Shown here piece after piece: positions 1-8,661 of a DNA stretch of 60,234 nt. The position numbers were made by a program, and so were the translations under genes. Under the pieces are notes generated by a model. It was not told where the DNA came from and searched no databases. It saw only the letters and a list, made by a program, of their open reading frames with translations. The DNA comes from Dactylosporangium sucinum (GTDB taxonomy: Bacteria; Actinomycetota; Actinomycetes; Mycobacteriales; Micromonosporaceae): positions 104,074 to 164,307 of the forward strand of contig NZ_BMPI01000021.1 of the NCBI RefSeq assembly GCF_014647515.1, in the 5' to 3' direction. Numbering within the stretch: the stretch's first letter is position 1; each line of letters starts with the position of its first letter.

Positions 1-230
1 GGCAGGCACCGGCCACCACGCCCCCGCCGGGCCGGCACCGCACACCCGCACCCAGGGAGTAGCACCCGGCCAACAGCCCGCTACCCCCGAGCTCCGCACC
101 CGCCGCACCCCGCGCTGCCCGCGCCGGCTTCCCACCATCGCAGCCCGCCCCGCAGCCCGCCCCCGCCGCTCCCGCCCGCACTGCCCGCACCGCCCGCAAG
201 CATGGACCACCGCCGCTGCGGCTCCCCCAC
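1..230. other. Noncoding C-rich leader, no gene seen
   Basis: This stretch is low-complexity, C-rich DNA made of repeated CCGCAC and CCCGC blocks. Open frames exist on both strands, but their translations are Pro/Ala/Arg runs of the kind expected by chance in such DNA, with no domain and no ribosome site. I see no gene, RNA or promoter that I can support here. Confidence 0.6.
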
Positions 231-311
231 CTCCGCGATCTTGGAGTTGTGGTGCCAACTTTGTCCTGATATTTGCGACAAATACGGGACCACAACTCCA
301 AGATCGCGGAG
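231..311. repeat. Long palindromic element (23-bp arms)
   Basis: Positions 231-253 and 289-311 are perfect reverse complements (arm begins ctccgcgatcttggag). The 35-base loop contains a further inverted pair, tttgtc at 260-265 and gacaaa at 277-282. It lies upstream of the sigma factor gene, outside any ORF with coding character. It could be an intergenic palindromic repeat, a transcription terminator of an upstream gene, or a folded RNA element. There is no T-tract. Confidence 0.75.
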
Positions 312-326
312 GCAGAGAGCCCGCGG

Positions 327-392
327 GCGCGCGGGCGGAGAGCGCGCGGGCGGAGAGCGCGCGGGCGGAGGCGGAGGGCGCGCGGGCGGAGG
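327..392. repeat. 15-bp GC-rich tandem repeat
   Basis: The unit gcgcgcgggcggaga occurs at 327-341 and 342-356, with a one-base variant at 357-371 and a fourth copy at 378-392 after a 6-base insert. It lies between the palindrome and the sigma factor gene. I see no coding or known regulatory role, and copy number could vary between strains. Confidence 0.7.
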
Positions 393-478
393 CAGAGAAG
401 CGCTCGAAGTTGGGTGTAATGGCTGCGGCCGGGCGGACAACAACGTGGGTAGAGCACTCATGATCGGAAGGTTGGCAT

Positions 479-988
479 GTGGTCCTCTCCACGGACGAAC
501 GGGCGGCGCGGTTCGATGAGATCTACCGGGCTCACTTCAACGACGTTCTGCTGTACGCCTACCGGCGGCTCCGTGACCGTACCGCCGCCGAGGAGGTGGC
601 CCAGGAGGCGTTCATCGTCTTCTGGCGGCAGCACGCCGGCGTTCGCGAGCCGGTCCGGCCGTGGTTGTACGGGGTCGCGCGGAACCTGCTCGCCAACGAG
701 TTCCGGCATCGGCAGCGGCAGCCGCAGCTGGTCGAGCTCGGGGAAGAGGACGGGTCGCGGGGCGGCGGGCTCGACGGGGTCGACGACGTCGTGGACGTCC
801 GGCGGGCGCTGCTGCGGCTGAGTGCGGCCGACCGGGAGCTGTTGATGCTCGTCGGATGGGACGGGCTCAGCGTGCAGGAGGCGGCCGTGTCGCTGCGGTG
901 CAGCGCCCTCACGTTGTCCGTGCGGTTGTTCCGGGCCCGCAACCGGCTGCTCAAAGCGCTCGACGCCACCACCAGGACAGGCCGCTGA
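479..988 (+). CDS. ECF-type RNA polymerase sigma factor
   Basis: This is a 169-residue sigma-70 family protein of the short ECF (SigE-like) type, which would direct RNA polymerase to a small stress or envelope regulon. Region 2 is visible near residues 10-75 (AEEVAQEAFIVFWR, then RPWLYGVARNLL). Region 4 with its helix-turn-helix lies near residues 105-160 (ELLMLVGWDGLSVQEAA, then VRLFRARNRL). The start is GTG at 479, with ggaagg about 8 bases upstream. The stop overlaps an ATG of the next frame, and the gene is followed 20 bases later by a membrane-anchored partner. The family call is secure; the regulon cannot be read from the sequence. Confidence 0.93.
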   Translation: MVLSTDERAARFDEIYRAHFNDVLLYAYRRLRDRTAAEEVAQEAFIVFWRQHAGVREPVRPWLYGVARNLLANEFRHRQRQPQLVELGEEDGSRGGGLDGVDDVVDVRRALLRLSAADRELLMLVGWDGLSVQEAAVSLRCSALTLSVRLFRARNRLLKALDATTRTGR

Positions 989-1008
989 TGCCGGCAAGGA
1001 GGAGAGCA

Positions 1009-1983
1009 ATGCGACTGGTAGAGAGTGTTCGTGCGCAGCTGGCGCCCGCCGACCCGGCCCGGGAGCTGCCCGAGTACCGCGAACCGCATCGAGCGCCCGC
1101 GCGGCCGTGGGTGAGCCGGCGGACGGTGCTCGTCGCCGCGGCCGCCGTCGTCTGCGGGGCTGCCGCGCTGTCGCTGCTGCCGGGGGATGCGCCGGTGCCG
1201 GCGTACGCGATCACGCCGCCGATGCTGGCGACCACGGGGGGCGGGGACAACGCCGCCGCGCGGGCCGTGCTGGACGAGATCGTCGACAACGTGCGGCGGC
1301 TGCCCGGCGACACCACGGCGAGTTCCGTCAACCACGTGCGGATGCGGTCCTGGGGGCTGAGCTTCACGGCCTCCGAGGACACGAACTGGTCGGCGATCGT
1401 GCCGTTCGAGACGCGGAACTGGCTGGCGGCCGACGGATCCGGGCGCACCGACATCGCCTGGCTGCCGCCCGAGCGGACCTGGCCGGATCCGCTGCCGGCC
1501 GAGCACCGGGCGGAGCTGCCGACCGGGACCAGCATCGAACGGCAGGGAGCCGGGGGGCACCGGCCCGCGGTCGCCGGCCCACCGGCCACGGACCCGGCAA
1601 GGCTCGGGGAGCAGATCTACGCCGTACAGCCCGAGCAGAACGGGCCGAAGTCGGTCGTCCGGGGGATCGCCGACGTGTGCCGCGACTGGTACCTCCCGCC
1701 GGCCGTCCGGATCGCGGCGCTGCGGCTGCTCGCGGGGCTGCCCGAGCTCGTGCTCGCCGGGGAGACCGTCGACCGGGGCGGGCGGGCCGGTGTGGCGTTC
1801 GCGGTCGAGCAGGGCGGGCAGCGGGACCTGCTCGTGGTCGACCGCCGCACCGGGGTCGTGCTCAGCCACGAGCTCGTCTACACCAGGGACCCGGGCCGGC
1901 TCGGCTACCTGACCTACCCGGCCGTCGCCACCTACGTGCTGTTCCTGGAGTCGGAGCTGGTGGCCGCCGTGCCCGGGGCCTGA
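1009..1983 (+). CDS. CU044_5270-type membrane-anchored protein, sigma factor partner
   Basis: The protein has 324 residues: a short Arg/Pro-rich cytoplasmic head, one membrane segment near residues 38-57 (VLVAAAAVVCGAAALSLL), and a long extracytoplasmic domain. This architecture and the position right behind an ECF sigma gene match the actinobacterial CU044_5270 family as I remember it. ATG 1009 is preferred over the overlapping ATG at 988 because aaggagg lies 5-6 bases before it. By architecture it may control or report to the sigma factor, but no zinc-binding anti-sigma motif is visible. The 3' end overlaps the convergent next gene by 52 bases. Confidence 0.7.
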   Translation: MRLVESVRAQLAPADPARELPEYREPHRAPARPWVSRRTVLVAAAAVVCGAAALSLLPGDAPVPAYAITPPMLATTGGGDNAAARAVLDEIVDNVRRLPGDTTASSVNHVRMRSWGLSFTASEDTNWSAIVPFETRNWLAADGSGRTDIAWLPPERTWPDPLPAEHRAELPTGTSIERQGAGGHRPAVAGPPATDPARLGEQIYAVQPEQNGPKSVVRGIADVCRDWYLPPAVRIAALRLLAGLPELVLAGETVDRGGRAGVAFAVEQGGQRDLLVVDRRTGVVLSHELVYTRDPGRLGYLTYPAVATYVLFLESELVAAVPGA

Positions 1984-3050
1984 GCCACCCGGGCGATCTC
2001 GGCGTCCAGGGCAGGGAGCGGGCCCTGCTCCGGGAACACGTTCACGACGACGCCGGCCTCGGCGCGCTCCCAGGTGCCGCAGACGCGGCCGCGGTACGCG
2101 ATCACCGGGGCGATCCAGCCCGCCGTGCGGCTGATCTCGGCGCGGCGGGCCGGTGGGATCACCCGGGCGTCGGACGTGCCGGGGCCGAGGACGAACTGGT
2201 CGAAGGCCGGCAGGAGGCGCACCTCGTCGAAGGGCTCCGGGTCGGCCAGCGACGCCAGATCCTCGGTCCGCGCGTAGAGGACCTCGCCGTCGACGTCGAC
2301 CCGGCTCAGCACGCCCGCCGACGTGAGCGCGGCGAACCAGGCCTTCAGCTGGGCCTTCTTCGAGTGGCCGCGGATCAGCCACTGGTCGAACGTCGCGGGT
2401 GAGGCGGGGCCGTAGGCGCCGAGGTACGACGGGATCACGACCTCGGCGGCGGACTCCGGGGTCGGCGGGGCGGTCCACCCGGGCACGAAGGTGTCGGGGC
2501 GGGTGAACGTGACGCGGTTGTCGGTGCTCGGGCCGTAGACGAGCAGGCCCTGCCAGGCGAGCGGCTTGAGCACCGAGCCCCACCCGGAGCGCAGGTGCTC
2601 CTCGATCGAGGGGTCGGCGGCGTGCTCGACGATCGCGGTGGTGAGCTCGTCGCGGCTCAGGACGGTACCGTCGAGGATGTCCCAGGCGGCGGCCGCGATC
2701 TTCGCCAGCTGGTCCGCGGTGACGAAGGTGCGCTGCCAGGCGCCCTTCTCCCACGTGCGGGCCGCGGCGAGGAGGGCCAGGTGGGCGGGGGCCTCGGCGG
2801 CGTCGAGCAGGTGCAGGGTGCCGCGGGCCGCCCACGTCTTCACCAGCCGCCGGTCGGCGACGGCCGCGCGCAGCGGCGCCGGATCCGGCAACGGGGTGCG
2901 GGCCCCGACGGCCTGCTCGGCGGACGCGGTGACCTGGGCCTGCACGCCGGCGAGGGCGCGGACCACGCCGGTCGGGTCCGCGTCCGGGCGGTGCAGGCGC
3001 TGGCGCCGGGAGCGCCAGTTCAGGACGTCGTTCCAGCCGAGGGAGAGCAC
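1932..3050 (-). CDS. Winged-helix DNA-binding domain protein (AlkZ/YcaQ-like, HTH_42)
   Basis: The 372-residue protein matches the HTH_42 family, whose best known members (AlkX, AlkZ/YcaQ) are DNA glycosylases acting on interstrand crosslinks. Typical features are the opening LSLGWNDVLNWRSRRQ, the GVQAQV segment, the TWAARGTLHLL segment and a C-terminal RGRVCGTW stretch. GTG 3050 is chosen because the family starts just before LSxxW. Longer starts (3068, 3134) would run into the divergent gene. No Shine-Dalgarno is visible, so the mRNA may be leaderless. The last 15 residues look nonconserved and lie in the overlap with the preceding convergent gene. Whether it is a true glycosylase is uncertain. 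Confidence 0.82.
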   Translation of the reverse strand: MLSLGWNDVLNWRSRRQRLHRPDADPTGVVRALAGVQAQVTASAEQAVGARTPLPDPAPLRAAVADRRLVKTWAARGTLHLLDAAEAPAHLALLAAARTWEKGAWQRTFVTADQLAKIAAAAWDILDGTVLSRDELTTAIVEHAADPSIEEHLRSGWGSVLKPLAWQGLLVYGPSTDNRVTFTRPDTFVPGWTAPPTPESAAEVVIPSYLGAYGPASPATFDQWLIRGHSKKAQLKAWFAALTSAGVLSRVDVDGEVLYARTEDLASLADPEPFDEVRLLPAFDQFVLGPGTSDARVIPPARRAEISRTAGWIAPVIAYRGRVCGTWERAEAGVVVNVFPEQGPLPALDAEIARVAQAPGTAATSSDSRNST

Positions 3051-3051
3051 A

Positions 3052-3927
3052 ATGCAGCATATGGCCATCCGCGTCGGCACCGCGTCCTGGACCGACCCGA
3101 CGCTGCTGGCGTCGGGCTGGTATCCGCCGGGCACCGACTCCGCCGAGCAGCGGCTCGCCTACTATGCGTCGAAGTTCCCGCTCGTCGAGGTCGACGCCAC
3201 CTACTACCACCCGCCGGCCGAGCAGACCGCCCGGCTGTGGGCCGAGCGCACCCCGCCCGGCTTCCTGTTCAACGTGAAGGCGTTCAGCCTGCTCACCGGG
3301 CACCCGACCCGGACGGCGGCGATCTACCAGGACCTGCGCCCCGAGACGCCGAAGCAGCGTGTGTACCCCAAGGACCTCGAACCCCAGGCGTACGAGGACG
3401 TGTGGACGCGGTTCCTGAGCGCCCTCGACCCGCTCGCGGACGCCGGCAAGCTCGGCGCGCTGCTGTTCCAGTTCCCGCCGTGGTTCACCATCCGCCGCTC
3501 GAACAAGGACTTCCTCGTCGAGGTCAAGCGCCGCTGCAGCCCGCTGCCGGTGGCCGTCGAGCTGCGCCACCACTCCTGGTTCGACGGCGACAACGCGGCC
3601 GAGACGCTGGACTTCCTGCGCCGCCACGAGCTGCCGTACGTGGCGGTCGACATGCCCCAGGGCCACCGCGAGTCGGTGCCGCCGGTCCTGGCGGCGACCG
3701 CCGGCCTGGCCATGATGCGCTTCCACGGCCACAGCGGCCGCTGGGCGAGCAAGGACATCCACGAGAAGTTCGGCTACGAGTACTCCGCGGACGAGCTGCG
3801 CACCTGGGCCCCGAAGCTGCGCGAGCTGGCCACCCACGCGGAGCAGACCCACGCGCTCATGAACAACTGCTACCGGGACTACGCCCAGCGCAACGCTGCG
3901 CAGCTCACGCAGCTGCTGTCAGCATGA
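3052..3927 (+). CDS. DUF72 (YecE-like) domain protein
   Basis: The protein has 291 residues and a full-length DUF72 TIM-barrel-like domain. It begins VRVGTASW-like (IRVGTASWTDPTL) and contains EVDATYYHPPAE, FLFNVKAFSLLTGHPTR, LLFQFPPWF, VAVELRHHSWF, MRFHGH and a C-terminal ALMNNCYRDYAQRNA. The biochemical role of the family is not established. ATG 3052 has gggag upstream; an in-frame ATG at 3061 is the alternative. It starts back to back with the winged-helix gene (1-base gap), so a shared bidirectional promoter would have to lie inside one of the two coding regions or transcripts are leaderless. The 3' end overlaps the next gene by 9 bases. Confidence 0.92.
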   Translation: MQHMAIRVGTASWTDPTLLASGWYPPGTDSAEQRLAYYASKFPLVEVDATYYHPPAEQTARLWAERTPPGFLFNVKAFSLLTGHPTRTAAIYQDLRPETPKQRVYPKDLEPQAYEDVWTRFLSALDPLADAGKLGALLFQFPPWFTIRRSNKDFLVEVKRRCSPLPVAVELRHHSWFDGDNAAETLDFLRRHELPYVAVDMPQGHRESVPPVLAATAGLAMMRFHGHSGRWASKDIHEKFGYEYSADELRTWAPKLRELATHAEQTHALMNNCYRDYAQRNAAQLTQLLSA

Positions 3928-4551
3928 GCCGCCGGACGACTTCTTGCCGTTCGGGCACAGGACGTCGACGTAGCTGACGCCGTCGAGGCGGGCGCCCTTC
4001 AGGCGGGCGCCGCGCAGGTCGGAGTCGGACAGCTCGGCGCCGCGCAGGTCGGCCCCGCTCAGGTCCGCGCCGCGCAGGTCGGAGCGGCGGATCACCGCGT
4101 CGCGCAGGTCGGCGCCGCCCAGCAGCGCCTTGTCCAGGCCGGCGTTGTTGAACTCGGCCGAGCGGAACGACGCGTCGCGCAGGTCGGCGCCGGTCAGCCG
4201 GACGCCGTCGAGCGAGGCGTCGCGGGCCGACACGTGGGTGAGGTCGGCGCCCGACAGGTCCACGTCGGTGAGGCCGGCGCCGGTGAGCTGGGCCCGGTGC
4301 AGGTTCGCCCCGCGCAGGTCGGCCTCGCTGACCACGCCGTCGAGGGTGGCGCGCTCCAGGTCGGCGCAGCGCAGCTTGCGCTCGCTCAGGTCGGTGGCGT
4401 CGATGTCGCGCTCCGGCATCTCGACCGCGCCCGGGGCGGCGCAGCGGCGGCCGTGGCTGGTGCCCGGATCGCCCGTCCAGGTGAGGACCGCGGCGGCGAC
4501 GGCCAGGACCAGCAGGTACAGGGCGCCCACCGAGCGCGGCGTCAGACGCAT
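3919..4551 (-). CDS. Membrane-anchored pentapeptide-repeat protein
   Basis: The 210-residue protein has one N-terminal membrane segment (residues about 8-25, VGALYLLVLAVAAAVLTW). About 25 tandem pentapeptides of the A(D/N)LxG type follow from residue 50 to 190 (LRGADLSGADLRGAELSDSD). These would form a right-handed quadrilateral beta-helix outside the membrane. The C-terminus carries two cysteines (CPNGKKSSGGSC), a common cap in actinobacterial members that may form a disulfide, and two more lie near residues 37 and 62. Function is unknown. The anchoring argues against the DNA-gyrase-protecting Qnr/MfpA role. Confidence 0.88.
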   Translation of the reverse strand: MRLTPRSVGALYLLVLAVAAAVLTWTGDPGTSHGRRCAAPGAVEMPERDIDATDLSERKLRCADLERATLDGVVSEADLRGANLHRAQLTGAGLTDVDLSGADLTHVSARDASLDGVRLTGADLRDASFRSAEFNNAGLDKALLGGADLRDAVIRRSDLRGADLSGADLRGAELSDSDLRGARLKGARLDGVSYVDVLCPNGKKSSGGSC

Positions 4552-4569
4552 GCCGCGAGAATGCCCCGG

Positions 4570-5319
4570 TCAGGCGACGGCAACCACCACGGCGGTCGCG
4601 TTGTCCCGGCCGCCGGCCTCCAGCGACGCCGCCACCAGCGACGCGGCGATGACGTCCGGCGGGGCGCCGGAGCCGAGCAACTGCTCCATCCGCCGATACG
4701 GCACCTGCTCGGCGACACCGTCGGTGCACAGGCAGTAGACGTCGCCCGGGAACATCGTCACGCTCAGCACGTCCGGCTCGGGCAGCCCCGGATGGCCGAT
4801 GAAGCGGTGCAGCTGGTAGCGCGCGGCCTCGGCCTGCGGCGAGTCGGCCGGGAACCAGCCGTGGACGGCGCCGAGCCACGCCTCGGTGTGGTCGATGGTG
4901 AGCAGCTCCAGCAGTCCGCCGCGCAGCCGATACACCCGGGAGTCGCCGATCTGCGTGACCCACGCCCCGGTCGCGTCGGCCACCAGCGCGGTGAGCGTGC
5001 AGCCGGTGAGCTCCCGCAGCTCCTGCCCGGCGGCGCGGACCCGCCGCTGGGCGTCGGCCACCGCGGCGAAGAGCGGCCGCGGCTCGAACGGGCCGCGATG
5101 CTCCTGCACGGCGGAGGTGAAGACGTCGACGGCGGTGCGGCCGGCGGTGCGGCTGCCCTGGCCGGCGCCCATCCCGTCGGCGACGACAGCGCACAGCCCG
5201 GGCCGGCGCAGCAGCTGGGTGGCGTGGAGCACGTCGAAGTTGGCCGGATAGCGCCGGCCGACCTCGGTGGCGCTGCCGACCCGCAGCAGCCGCCCCGCAC
5301 CCTGGACCTCGATCGTCAT
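4570..5319 (-). CDS. PP2C-type serine/threonine phosphatase
   Basis: This is a 249-residue PPM/PP2C-family protein phosphatase. It shows VVADGMGAGQGS (first metal-binding Asp), a middle TQIGDSRVYRLRGGLLELLTIDHT motif split over residues about 130-155, CLCTDGVAEQVP (metal Asp), and a C-terminal GGRDNATAVVVAVA. It would remove phosphate from Ser/Thr proteins in the cytoplasm. There is no membrane segment or FHA domain, and no kinase neighbour is in the window. ATG 5319 is preferred over TTG 5322. It lies 18 bases upstream of the pentapeptide gene on the same strand and may be cotranscribed with it. Confidence 0.92.
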   Translation of the reverse strand: MTIEVQGAGRLLRVGSATEVGRRYPANFDVLHATQLLRRPGLCAVVADGMGAGQGSRTAGRTAVDVFTSAVQEHRGPFEPRPLFAAVADAQRRVRAAGQELRELTGCTLTALVADATGAWVTQIGDSRVYRLRGGLLELLTIDHTEAWLGAVHGWFPADSPQAEAARYQLHRFIGHPGLPEPDVLSVTMFPGDVYCLCTDGVAEQVPYRRMEQLLGSGAPPDVIAASLVAASLEAGGRDNATAVVVAVA

Positions 5320-5376
5320 CAACGTCTAGGCTAGCCGGTCATCGATCGACCACGCGGCCCACCGTTCATCGGCCGT

Positions 5377-5676
5377 TCAGCCCAGTGCCTCCCCGCGGAA
5401 GGCGGCGATCTGCCACGTGCCGTCGTCGCGGCGCTCCCAGCCGTCGCGCTCGCCACCGAGTTCGGCGAACATCACCACCCGGTCGAACAGCCAGTCGGCG
5501 AAGTCGTCCTGCTCGGCCTCGGCCAGCCCGGTGCGCACGACCGCGCCGAACGTGATGAGGCCGGTGCCTTCCAGCGGCGCGGCCCCGAGCACGCCGAGCA
5601 CCTCGTCGGGGGTCACGTCGTCGCGCTCCTCGACCTCGAGGAACCCGCCGTCGGGCATCTCCACCAGGAACGCCAA
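5377..5676 (-). CDS. Small protein of unknown function
   Basis: This is an acidic 99-residue protein with no signal peptide or membrane segment; I do not recognise a family. Residues 1-20 are hydrophobic then acidic (FLVEMPDGGFLEVEERDD). The middle contains DWLFDRVVMF and the end a WERRDDGTWQIAAF stretch, suggesting a small alpha/beta fold. The start is TTG 5676 with agggaag about 8 bases upstream; ATG 5658 is an alternative. It follows the next oxidoreductase gene by 10 bases on the same strand, so the two are probably one transcript. Confidence 0.65.
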   Translation of the reverse strand: MAFLVEMPDGGFLEVEERDDVTPDEVLGVLGAAPLEGTGLITFGAVVRTGLAEAEQDDFADWLFDRVVMFAELGGERDGWERRDDGTWQIAAFRGEALG

Positions 5677-5686
5677 CTGTCTTCCC

Positions 5687-6310
5687 TCAGTGTGTCGCTT
5701 CCGCCAGCCCGGCCCGGACGCCGTCGGCGTCGCGATCCGTACCGTACACCGGCGTCTCGGGCTCCTGCCGCCAGCTGTCGTCGAGCCCGCCCGCGTCGAC
5801 CGGGTCGAAGCCGAGGTCGTCGACGAGCGACATCACCGTCCGCTTCGCGGCCGGGTCGTCCCCGGCGACCGGGAGCGCGATGCGGCCCGCGCTGCCGGCC
5901 GGGCGGCCGTGGCCGAGCAGGTGCTCGGCGCGGATGTTGTTGAACGCCTTCACCACGACGGCGCCCGGCAGGTGCCGCGCGGTCCACCGGCTGGAGGTGG
6001 TGCCCTCCTCGATGGCGGCGACCCGCCCGTCCCGCGGGGGGTAGTAGTTGTCGGTGTCCACGACGAGCTTCCCGGCGAAGGCGGCCGTGGGCAGCTGCGG
6101 TACCGCACGCAGCGGCACGGCGACGACCACCAGGTCGCCGGCGTTGACGGCCTCCTCGGCGGTGCCCGGTGTCGCTCCCGTCTCCGCGGCCAGCCCGGCC
6201 AGCGAGCCCGGCCCCCGCGAGTTGGCGACCGTCACGTCGTGGCCGAGTTCGCGGAACCGGCGGGTGAGCGTGCCGCCGATGTTGCCCGAGCCGATGATCC
6301 CGATCCTCAT
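5687..6310 (-). CDS. NADPH-dependent F420 reductase-type oxidoreductase
   Basis: The 207-residue protein has an N-terminal Rossmann motif GIIGSGNIGGTLTRRF and the typical NADPH-selecting end of strand 2 (VANSRGPGSL). VVVAVP, GKLVVDTDNYYPPR and VKAFNNI follow. This is the F420-reductase/NAD(P)-binding family (COG2085), of the shorter class often of unknown substrate. Reduction of coenzyme F420 by NADPH is possible but not shown. ATG 6310 gives the canonical MRIGIIG start; GTG 6328 would add six residues. Confidence 0.85.
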   Translation of the reverse strand: MRIGIIGSGNIGGTLTRRFRELGHDVTVANSRGPGSLAGLAAETGATPGTAEEAVNAGDLVVVAVPLRAVPQLPTAAFAGKLVVDTDNYYPPRDGRVAAIEEGTTSSRWTARHLPGAVVVKAFNNIRAEHLLGHGRPAGSAGRIALPVAGDDPAAKRTVMSLVDDLGFDPVDAGGLDDSWRQEPETPVYGTDRDADGVRAGLAEATH

Positions 6311-6399
6311 GTGGACGGCGATACCCACCCGTCCGCATGCCTACCCACCGGCGTTTCGGCTGGTGCCCGCGGATCGACGCCGGCCGGTACAGTCGCCGG

Positions 6400-8502
6400 A
6401 TGGATCCCGGCGCGGGCCTGCCGCGTCCGCTCACGCAGCTCGTGGGCCGCGAGGCCGAGCTGCGGGCCGCCGCGCGCCTGCTGTCCGGGCGGGTCCTGAC
6501 CCTCGTCGGCGCCGCGGGCAGCGGCAAGACCCGCCTCGCGCTGGCCGTGGCCGGTTCGGCGCCCGGGGCGGTCCGGTTCGCCGACCTCACCACGATGGAC
6601 CCCGCCGCCGGTGCACCCGGGTTCCTGCTCGACTCGTTCGGCGTCACCCGCCGCGCCGACCTCGACGACACCGACACGCTGCTGGCCGAGCTGGGTGACG
6701 AGCCGCTGCTGCTGGTCCTCGACAACTGCGAGCACGTGACCGAGCCGCTCGCGCTGCTCTGTGCGCGCCTGCTGGCGGCCAGGCCGGCGGTGCGGCTGCT
6801 GGTGACGAGCCGCCAGGCGCTGGGCGTGGCCGGCGAGACGGTCCTGGCCGTGGAGCCGCTCGACGAGGGCACCGCGCTCACGCTGTTCGAGACCCGCACG
6901 TTCGAGCGCACCGGCCGCCCGCTGCCGGCCGCCCACCGCCCGGCCGCGGCCGCGATCTGCGCGGCGCTCGACGGGCTGCCCCTGGCGATCGAGCTGGCCG
7001 CGGCGCGGGCGGCGCTGCTCAGCGTGCCCGAGGTGCACCGGCTGCTCACCGACCGTTTCCGCGTGCTCGCCGACGCCAAGGCCACCGGGCCCGAGCACCA
7101 CCGCACGCTGCGCGCCGCCCTCGACTGGAGCTACCACCTGCTCTCCCCCGACAAGCAGGCCCTGCTGCGCCAGCTCGCGGTGTTCCAGGGCGGCTGGGAC
7201 GCGGCGGCCGTCGCCGCGCTGCCCGCGCACCGCCCCGGCCTGACCGCCGCGCTCGCCGACCGGTCGCTGCTGCACGACGGCCCCCGCGGCCGGATGCTGC
7301 AGACCGTCGCCGCGTACGCCGCCGCCCGCCTGGCCGAGGCCCCCGGCGAGGACACCGCCGCCCGCGACGCCCACGCCGCCCACTACCTCGACCTGGCCGA
7401 GCGCGCCGCCGAGGGCATCCGCGGCCCCGGCCAGCGCGACTGGCTGCGCCGGCTCACCCTGGAGCAGGACAACCTGCGCGCCGCGATGGCCTGGCTGTCG
7501 GCCCGCCCCGGCGCCGGCGACCTGCGCCTCGCCACCGCCATGGCACCCTTCCAGCACTTCATCGGGGGGTATCAGCTGGGCCGGCAATGGCTCGCCGGCG
7601 CCCTGGCGCGCCGGCCCGACGCCCCCGCCGTCCTGCGCGCCGAGGCCGCCCGCGCCGCCGCCACGCTCGCCATGCTGTCGTGCGACTACCCGGCCGCGGC
7701 GAACCTCGCCCACCAGGCCCTGTCGGCCGCCTCCGGCCTCGCGCGGGGCCCGCTGCTCACGCTCCTGGGCAGCGTGGAGCGCGAGCGCGCCCGCTACACG
7801 CGGTCGGCGTCGCACCTGCGGGAGGCGATCCAGCTGTACCGCGAGGCCGCCGACGCCTGGGGCGAGGGCCGGGCGACCCAGCTCGCCGGCGCGACGGCCT
7901 GGCTCTCGGGCGACCTCGACGGTGCCGCGGCGCTGCTGGACGCGTCCCTGACCGCGTTCCGTGACCTCGCCGACGCCGAGTCGGCGGCGTCCTGCCTGAC
8001 CCACCTGGGCGCGGTCGCCCACTTCCGCGGCGACCAGGCGGGCGCCCGCCGCCACCTGGTCGAGGCCCTGGACGGGTTCACCGAGCTGTCGTTCCCGGAG
8101 GGCATCGGCTGGGCCCAGGACCTCCTCGCGCGGGTCGACCTGGCCGAGGACCGCATCCCGGCCGCGCTGGAGCGCCTGCGCGCGGCCCTGTCCATCCACC
8201 GCCGCGTCGGCGACCGCTGGCGGACGGCGAGCGTCCTGGAGGCCCTCGCGGAGGCCCGCCGCCGCGCCGGCGACCCGACCCACGCGGCGGCGCTGCTGGG
8301 GGCCGCGGACGCGATCCGCACCGAGATCGGGGCGCCGACCCCGGCCTGCGAGCTGCCCGCGCGCCGGGCCTGCGAGGAGGCGCTGCAGGCGGCGCTGCCG
8401 GAGCCGACCTACGCCCGCGCCCACCGCTTCGGCGCCCGCACCGCCCTGGACGACCTGCTGCCGCTGTCGTCGGCCTCGTCCCCGGTGGCCGCGTCCCGGT
8501 AG
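6400..8502 (+). CDS. STAND-type NTPase with TPR repeats, regulator-like
   Basis: The protein has 700 residues. An NB-ARC/STAND NTPase domain carries P-loop GAAGSGKT at residues 37-44, Walker B LLLVLDNCEH near 108-117, and TSRQ and GLPLAIELAAAR motifs. From about residue 350 to the end there is an all-alpha region with TPR-like units (ALLGSVERERARY, LLARVDLAEDRIPAALERL). It resembles COG3903 predicted ATPases that are usually fused to a SARP or LuxR DNA-binding domain, but neither end carries a helix-turn-helix. It may therefore act as a signalling ATPase through a partner. ATG 6400 is chosen because the conserved sequence begins directly after it. Confidence 0.82.
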   Translation: MDPGAGLPRPLTQLVGREAELRAAARLLSGRVLTLVGAAGSGKTRLALAVAGSAPGAVRFADLTTMDPAAGAPGFLLDSFGVTRRADLDDTDTLLAELGDEPLLLVLDNCEHVTEPLALLCARLLAARPAVRLLVTSRQALGVAGETVLAVEPLDEGTALTLFETRTFERTGRPLPAAHRPAAAAICAALDGLPLAIELAAARAALLSVPEVHRLLTDRFRVLADAKATGPEHHRTLRAALDWSYHLLSPDKQALLRQLAVFQGGWDAAAVAALPAHRPGLTAALADRSLLHDGPRGRMLQTVAAYAAARLAEAPGEDTAARDAHAAHYLDLAERAAEGIRGPGQRDWLRRLTLEQDNLRAAMAWLSARPGAGDLRLATAMAPFQHFIGGYQLGRQWLAGALARRPDAPAVLRAEAARAAATLAMLSCDYPAAANLAHQALSAASGLARGPLLTLLGSVERERARYTRSASHLREAIQLYREAADAWGEGRATQLAGATAWLSGDLDGAAALLDASLTAFRDLADAESAASCLTHLGAVAHFRGDQAGARRHLVEALDGFTELSFPEGIGWAQDLLARVDLAEDRIPAALERLRAALSIHRRVGDRWRTASVLEALAEARRRAGDPTHAAALLGAADAIRTEIGAPTPACELPARRACEEALQAALPEPTYARAHRFGARTALDDLLPLSSASSPVAASR

Positions 8503-8661
8503 AAACCCCCACGAACGGGTGAATCCGGGCCGGTCGGCGACCCGCGCCGGCGCGTGCCGTAGCGGAGATCGGGTGCAAAACGGTGGGTTTCCGGAGATTC
8601 TGCCCGAACGTCCGGCAATCCCCTAGGTTCGGCTCATCCGCCGGACTTCGTGGAGGGGCAG

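Noticed and set aside
2998..3134. Longer start (3134) for the winged-helix gene
   Set aside because: It would add 28 residues of nonconserved sequence overlapping the divergent DUF72 gene; the family begins at the GTG 3050 position.
559..3852. Very long minus-strand open frame across several plus-strand genes
   Set aside because: Arg/Pro/Gly-rich shadow translation typical of GC-rich DNA; the plus-strand sigma factor, membrane protein and DUF72 genes in the same place have clear domains and ribosome sites.
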